A stretch of DNA of 64,000 nt from Paenibacillus macerans (GTDB lineage: Bacteria; Bacillota; Bacilli; Paenibacillales; Paenibacillaceae). The stretch is from contig NZ_JAMBOE010000008.1 of the NCBI RefSeq assembly GCF_023715465.1, positions 219,294 to 283,293 on the forward strand. Direction: 5' to 3'. Positions 59,735 to 64,000 of the stretch are shown here, in pieces (position 1 is the stretch's first letter; each line of letters begins with the position of its first letter). The position numbers were made by a program, and so were the translations under genes. Under the pieces are notes generated by a model. The model saw only the letters and a program-made list of their open reading frames with translations, did not search any database and was not told where the DNA came from.

Positions 59735-60171
59735 ATGCTTGTGACGGTCGGTCAGTCCATTCCGTTTGATGCCTTTCTGCGGCAAATGTTGAACGATCCA
59801 ACAGTAGCAGAGCTCACTGATTTTGTTGCCTCATACGTAAAAAATAATACAATTAGCCAAACTGACGGTTTCAAGGGCGATTCTATGAAGCATGAAACAG
59901 AGATGGGGGGAACGTTGAACGAAGTCCTGCCACAACTGAATACTGGCAGCAACGCAGTGTTCACTTATTATGGCGGCGGGGAATCTGGTCTGCTTCGACA
60001 CCTGGATGAACAAGGGCTGGGACCAGTTGTTGGCATTACGATTGCGGATGTAGAGCGCTATTGAGACCAGGAGCACTGCCGGACTGATCGAACGACTGGC
60101 TGACGACTATGCGGCCCGTCTTCTGGATACCGGACATCGTCAATTTCAGCTAATCGGCTACTGTTTGGGAG
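59735..60171 (+). pseudogene. NRPS carrier-thioesterase remnant, left part
   Basis: The frame holds the end of a peptidyl-carrier domain (FLRQMLNDPTVAELTDFVASY), a linker and the start of a type I thioesterase (AVFTYYGGGESGLLRHL). A frameshift near 60060 moves to SAGLIERLADDYAARLLDTG and QLIGYCLG, the nucleophile elbow with Cys in place of Ser. It stops at the transposon's left end. Everything upstream of the carrier domain is gone; 59525-59734 has nothing I recognise. Confidence 0.75.
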
Positions 60172-60268
60172 TGTTACTGCTAATACATAATGACCGGCGG
60201 TTGACGGCGTAAGTTGTCCTGCTGGTGACGGCCAAGCTGTCCGGTCTATGGTGTGAAGAAAGGGAGAA

Positions 60269-61068
60269 TCATGACAATTCTCCCTGGATGACGCGTTTGA
60301 TCATATGATCGTCAATGATGCGATGTTTGTTCTGCGAGCCGTAGATGAGGCTGTGCGTGCAGACCTTGTTGATCAGGCGCGCGGCGCCGCTGGAGAAGCG
60401 GAACACATCGTCGATCGCCGCCTCTGTAAACACGTCGTGCTCGGCACCGGCGTAGCTCATGTGCCGGGCGATGTACGCGCCGGTCTGCGCCCGGTCGAAA
60501 TGAGCCAGCTTGCACTGCAGATCGATTCGCTGGCGAATCGCCGCGTAGGCTTGCAGCCCAAGGCGGTCCCACAGCTCGCTTTGCCCAACCAGGATAAGCG
60601 CCATGGGGCTCTGGGCATCCATCTTGAAGTTGAGCAGGAAGCGGACTTCTTCAAGCATCTCGCGATCCAGCAGATGCGCTTCGTCGACGACGACAACGGG
60701 CTGCAGCCGGTGAATGCCGCGCATGAGTTCGATCTCCCGATGCAGTTGGCGCTTGGCGTCGCCGCGGTAGAACTTCGATTCGCAGCCCAGTTGTTCGAGC
60801 AGACCCTTGTAGAAGTGCCGCGGCGTAAGCTTGGAGTCCGACAGGTACAGCACCTTGTATGTCGCCGGGTCGAGAACCTCGGTAAACCTGCGAATCGTCG
60901 TCGTCTCGCCGGTTCCGCAGTCGCCGGTGACGACGGCAAACCACTGCCGCGGGCGGCGTACGAGAGGCGGCCGAGCGTCTCCTCGAGGATGACAGACTCG
61001 TAGAGTTCGCCGGTCGGCATGTCCCGGGAGAACGGCGCACGGCTGAGGCCGTAGAACGACTCAAACAT
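60269..61068 (-). pseudogene. ExeA/TniB-like AAA ATPase, frameshifted and Walker-A mutant
   Basis: The start MFESFYGLSRAPFSRDMPTGELY fits the ExeA-like transposition ATPase family. A one-base loss near 60960 shifts the frame; the other frame continues with FAVVTGDCGTGETTTIRRF, VVVVDEAHLL (Walker B) and a full C-terminus. The Walker A lysine is Glu (GAG for AAG). Both changes would stop ATP-driven target activation, so this copy is immobile unless helped. Confidence 0.85.
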
Positions 61069-61083
61069 GACCGGCCTCCCTGC

Positions 61084-62409
61084 TCACGCGGTAGGCAACG
61101 GCCGGTGCCTGCTGCTCCTTGCGGACAGCGCTCCGGTCTTCCGCTGCGGCAAGCAGCCGGGAGCTTCTGCCGGCACTTCGCCAAGATGCTCAGGCAGCGG
61201 CGGCCGCTTGCCGGCACGCTCGCCGATGACGAGCTCGCGGACGCGCCATGGCGCATGATTCTCGTACTCGATTGTAAGATCCGTGATGTCCGCCGGGTCG
61301 AAGATGACGGCAACCGTCTGCCCGATGAACGACAGGCCGACTTCGTACTTGCGATCCTGAAAGCTGATGCAGCCCGACTTGTCCACCTTGTGCGTTTCAC
61401 CATGCAGAAACGCGGTGGCGAGCTCGTCCGAGTCTACGAACCGAAGCGCCTTCTTGTCGCTGCGGAACGCGGTCTCGGGGCTGCACTTCTCTGGCAGCGC
61501 CGAGTGGGACTTGTGCTGGTAGCATTCGGAGAGCCACACTTGAAACAGCTCATTTAATCGCTCCAGCGTTTTCGGCTTCTCGAGTGCCGCCTCGCTCAGG
61601 AAGGCGTCGACCACACGATTAAACCGTTCGACCTTGCCCGTCGATTCCGGCGAGTACGGCTTTGCGAACAGAAGCCGGATGCCGAGCTTGGAGCAGGCGC
61701 GCGTCATCCATTTGGTGCAGTATTGCTTGCCGTTGTCGAAGTACACCGACTCCGGCACGCCGAACTTCTGGATGGCCTGGCGGAAGCAGTCCTCGACGAT
61801 GGTCTTGTCCATGACCGGGTAGAACGCGCCGTGCAGCACAAAGCGCGTCGCGTCGTCGATGAACGTGACAAGGAACACCTGCTTCATGGCACCGCCCGGA
61901 CCGATGGGCAGGTACGGTCCGTATTTGAGGTCCGAATGCCACAGCCGGTTGCGGTGGCGCTGCTGGAAGCGCCGGGCGGCAACGCCCGACTCGGCGTACA
62001 TGCGCATGTGGCGCGTACTATAGCCCCGGGCGGCGAGCCGCTCTTGCAGCGTGCTGCGCTTCACCGATCCGGGCGCGATGCGGCCTTCCCACTCGAGAAT
62101 CTGAATGAGCTGTGAGACGCTTCGGCTTGGCACTTCCCGGCGTAGCAGGATGGCCTGCTCCAGCACCTCCGGCGCGATGGTCTCGTCCGATGGCTGACGG
62201 CCTTTGCCTTTGGGCTGCAGGCCGCCGAAACCCTCCATCCGGTACGCCGCCAGATACCGCCGAAGCATCCGCTCGCTGATCCCGATCTCTTCGCAGATCC
62301 GCGCTTTGACTTCCCTTGCCTTGGGTGCATCCAAGCCTTCCGCTAATAACGGCGCAAGCAGCTGCACGCGCTCCGAGGCGATGCTTTCGGCCTTCTTTCG
62401 ATCTTTCAT
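61084..62409 (-). CDS. DDE transposase (rve/Mu-like) of the 3-kb transposon
   Basis: A 441-residue integrase-fold transposase: N-terminal HTH (GISERMLRRYLAAYR), catalytic core LWHSDLKYGPYLPIG (first Asp), ESVYFDNGKQYCTKW (second Asp) and SPESTGKVERFNRVVD (Glu), then a Mu-C-like beta domain. ATG 62409 after GGGGAAGGAAGC. It lies 15 bases upstream of the ATPase gene. Confidence 0.9.
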   Translation of the reverse strand: MKDRKKAESIASERVQLLAPLLAEGLDAPKAREVKARICEEIGISERMLRRYLAAYRMEGFGGLQPKGKGRQPSDETIAPEVLEQAILLRREVPSRSVSQLIQILEWEGRIAPGSVKRSTLQERLAARGYSTRHMRMYAESGVAARRFQQRHRNRLWHSDLKYGPYLPIGPGGAMKQVFLVTFIDDATRFVLHGAFYPVMDKTIVEDCFRQAIQKFGVPESVYFDNGKQYCTKWMTRACSKLGIRLLFAKPYSPESTGKVERFNRVVDAFLSEAALEKPKTLERLNELFQVWLSECYQHKSHSALPEKCSPETAFRSDKKALRFVDSDELATAFLHGETHKVDKSGCISFQDRKYEVGLSFIGQTVAVIFDPADITDLTIEYENHAPWRVRELVIGERAGKRPPLPEHLGEVPAEAPGCLPQRKTGALSARSSRHRPLPTA

Positions 62410-62459
62410 CCGTTTGCTTCCTTCCCCTGGTAGACTTCCAGATGAGTCTACCACAGCGG

Positions 62460-62984
62460 TTAGCCGGACAAGAAGGCAGAACGGGTATGTATCCACAAAT
62501 GGCTGTTTGCGACCGGCCGGACAATTCGTCCCAGCCAGCCGGGGGCTTTGCCCACAAGCTGTCCGATTTGATGGTGTGCAGGCTGCGAAGGGACGGACGG
62601 CTCTTCTGCAGGGTCTGGATTAAAACGAAGGGCGATGGACCGCAAGGCGCCCAGCAAGTAGCTGCTGTGCTCCCGAAACCAGCTCTGCCACCGCCGAAGC
62701 GTCGCGTCGTCCGCGGCAATGGCAGGGAGAGATTCCGGCTCCGCGACGATCTCTTCGATGCATGCCGATTCATACCGTTTGTACGACACGAAGCAATCCG
62801 GGAGCTCATGATGGATCTTTCGGCAGCCGCTGCACCGCAGACGACGGATGACGAGGAGGCGGCAATCTCCATCTCCGCCCGCCAGCTTCCGCCGCCGACT
62901 GCCAATGACGACGAGCCTTTCGCCGCAGCACGGGCATGGCACCACTTCTGCACACCGAACAAAAAACGCCGGGTATCTTCTCAA
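62460..62984 (-). CDS. DUF6431-like Cys-rich protein of the 3-kb transposon
   Basis: A 174-residue protein with zinc-ribbon-like CPCCGE and RLRCSGCRKIHHELPD near the N-terminus and a helical C-terminal half. It begins with TTG at 62984 (an in-frame stop lies just upstream). It is the first gene of the element. Such proteins are found with this transposase type; the role, perhaps DNA binding, is unknown. Confidence 0.75.
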   Translation of the reverse strand: MRRYPAFFVRCAEVVPCPCCGERLVVIGSRRRKLAGGDGDCRLLVIRRLRCSGCRKIHHELPDCFVSYKRYESACIEEIVAEPESLPAIAADDATLRRWQSWFREHSSYLLGALRSIALRFNPDPAEEPSVPSQPAHHQIGQLVGKAPGWLGRIVRPVANSHLWIHTRSAFLSG

Positions 62985-63165
62985 CCAGCGCGTACTCTGT
63001 TACAATGACCATGTTGATTGAGGGGATGCTTCCGGTTCGTTTGTTGGCGCAGACGAACGCACAAGGGAGGCATCCTTTTCCTTTTCTGAAATATGGTCAT
63101 TATATTCGGCAGCTTCTGGACAGGCAATCCCGCCAGCAAGTGGACGTTATCTCTAAGCAGCAACA

Positions 63166-63393
63166 TGGGAGGACTGATCGCGGTTGAAACAGTTGGTCGT
63201 TTGTTGGAGCCAGGGACTGGAGGTTGTAGACTTGGTGCTGGTAGACAGCCATCCTGTTCTTCATTCCATTGAAGATGAATTAGCAATGGAAGCGCTATTA
63301 GTACCGAACCTTAATATTTCACTGGAGCAGGCCGGTTTTGTCGGAGCTGCCTCGGGACAACTTATTCGCGGCCTACAGACAGTTTTTCTGTGA
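63166..63393 (+). pseudogene. NRPS thioesterase remnant, right part
   Basis: Continues the split domain: GGLIAVETVGRLLEPG, then after a frameshift LEVVDLVLVDSHPVLHSIEDELAMEALLVPN and LNISLEQAGF. The catalytic Asp and later His region are not fully kept. The following 63394-63581 stretch holds a short open frame (start at about 63412) that I cannot identify. Confidence 0.75.
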
Positions 63394-63581
63394 AAATAAG
63401 GGTAACCAGATGAATGGACGAATTTCTGTTTTTGGGCAATACAATGCCCGGGATCTCCATTTCCATGAGTCCATGTTTAGACGATCTATGGGTTGGTAGC
63501 ACTAATTAACTTGCTCGTTTTTGGGATCGGCCTTCTAGTTAAGCTTCTTTGTTTTTCAGCATGCTATAGGCTATGACCAGT

Positions 63582-63749
63582 AGGGTTCGTGCCATAGCAA
63601 TTGGCGTTAGCATGAAAGAAGTACAAGAATGGCTGGGTCACAGTGTCTATTCCACCACAGCCAACATCTATACTCACTTGGATTTCAGTTCCAAGGTCAC
63701 TTCCGCAAACCGAATGAATGAAGTAATAAAAATAAAAACAGTCCACTAG
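63582..63749 (+). pseudogene. Tyrosine recombinase C-terminal remnant next to tRNA-Leu
   Basis: Codons for GVSMKEVQEWLGHSVYSTTANIYTHLDFSSKVTSAN and a tail to TAG at 63747-63749. It repeats the end of the 47494-47746 remnant with a few changes, and lies 36 bases before the tRNA-Leu 3' end. Everything upstream of the final helix region is lost. Confidence 0.88.
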
Positions 63750-63784
63750 ATTTTTAATCTAATGAACTGCTCTTAGTAAAGTAA

Positions 63785-63864
63785 TGCCGGTGAAGGGACT
63801 CGAACCCCCACGGTTTCCCTCACGATTTTGAGTCGCGCGCGTCTGCCAATTCCGCCACACCGGC
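63785..63864 (-). tRNA. tRNA-Leu (CAA)
   Basis: Read on the minus strand: acceptor GCCGGTG pairing with CACCGGC plus discriminator A, D-arm GGCGGAATTGGCAGACG, anticodon loop CTCAAAA (anticodon CAA), a short extra arm and T-arm GGGTTCGAGTCCC. It is the apparent integration target of the island to its left. Confidence 0.92.
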
Positions 63865-63873
63865 AAAAAAATA

Positions 63874-63947
63874 CGCGCCCTAAGAGATTCGAACTCCTGA
63901 CCTTTAGATTCGTAGTCTAACGCTCTATCCAGCTGAGCTAAGGGCGC
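63874..63947 (-). tRNA. tRNA-Arg (ACG)
   Basis: Acceptor GCGCCCT pairs with AGGGCGC, D-arm TAGCTCAGCTGGATAGAGC, anticodon loop CTACGAA (anticodon ACG), T-arm GGAGTTCGAATCTC. Confidence 0.93.
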
Positions 63948-63956
63948 AAATTATGG

Positions 63957-64000
63957 AGCGGACGACGGGAATCGAACCCGCGACCCTCGCCTTGGCAAGG
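63957..64000 (-). tRNA. tRNA-Gly (GCC), partial at window edge
   Basis: The 3' half only: anticodon stem-loop CCTTGCCAAGG (anticodon GCC), T-arm CGGGTTCGATTCCCG and acceptor strand TCGTCCGC. The 5' half lies beyond the window. Confidence 0.9.

Larger units (their letters stand above)
60172..63165. mobile_element. 2,994-bp transposon with DDE transposase, ATPase and DUF6431 genes
   Basis: Ends TGTTACTGCTAA and (reverse complement of the right end) TGTTGCTGCTTA are matching inverted repeats beginning with TGT. TGGGAG is duplicated on both sides (60166-60171 and 63166-63171). Removing the element and one copy restores an uninterrupted NRPS thioesterase frame (GYCLGGLIAVE). Confidence 0.9.

Noticed and set aside
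1..64000. CRISPR arrays
   Set aside because: No series of regularly spaced direct repeats was seen anywhere; the only repeats are operators, IS ends and tRNA segments.

Overview
The window looks like a chromosome segment of a Paenibacillus-type bacterium (Bacillota, Paenibacillaceae). The signs are strong AGGAGG ribosome binding sites, Bacillus-type Zur operators (TCGTAAT-N-ATTACGA), a YesM/YesN sensor-regulator pair next to a CUT1 sugar transporter, and Gram-positive CydABCD. No database search was possible; all names come from reading the translations.

Region 1 (1-29.4 kb) is a zinc-starvation island. About ten Zur-box-like palindromes sit in front of almost every transcription unit. The units are: (a) a cell-wall amidase with a GerMN lipoprotein, the amidase being frameshifted; (b) a Fur/Zur-family repressor and zinc-independent FolE2; (c) a six-gene operon combining a BtuF/FecCD/FecE-type importer with ChlI-, ChlD- and CobN-like chelatase subunits; (d) a flavin oxidoreductase, a FeoB-like GTPase transporter, a COG0523 (CobW) GTPase and an unknown protein; (e) an AbrB-type regulator; (f) a DUF3024 protein with an AAA ATPase; (g) zinc-free ribosomal L33, a second COG0523 GTPase, a 5'-truncated znuA, a second Zur and zinc-free S14; (h) an Opp/Nik-type five-gene importer with both Zur- and Fur-like boxes; (i) a shortened type-B L31 gene. 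Together they would replace zinc proteins, scavenge zinc in several chemical forms and pass it on. The chelatase-plus-importer operon and the FeoB-like operon are the best candidates for an undescribed system.

Region 2 (29.4-37.4 kb) is a gene graveyard: a lone histidine kinase, remnants of a nos accessory cluster (nosD, nosL, nosY, nosF, a ResA-like thioredoxin), an IS4/IS701-like element, an intact TetR-epimerase pair that looks imported, a broken MFS exporter, and remnants of a response regulator and HemQ.

Region 3 (37.4-47.2 kb) holds an intact cydABCD operon, rarD, IS remnants, a TetR repressor with a perfect palindromic operator facing a stand-alone GAPDH gene, and an Nfu-type Fe-S scaffold gene. 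A near-copy of that operator lies in front of the broken MFS gene 9 kb away.

Region 4 (47.5-63.8 kb) is bounded at both ends by an integrase C-terminal remnant followed by a tRNA-Leu 3' segment, as expected for tandem integrations into one tRNA-Leu gene. Inside are a parA start cut off at an IS5-family element, a DUF711 remnant, a secreted beta-helix glycosidase, a GH130/ABC transporter/YesMN locus, and an NRPS thioesterase split by a 2,994-bp transposon whose ends and target duplication can be read exactly. The window ends in a tRNA cluster (Leu, Arg, partial Gly).
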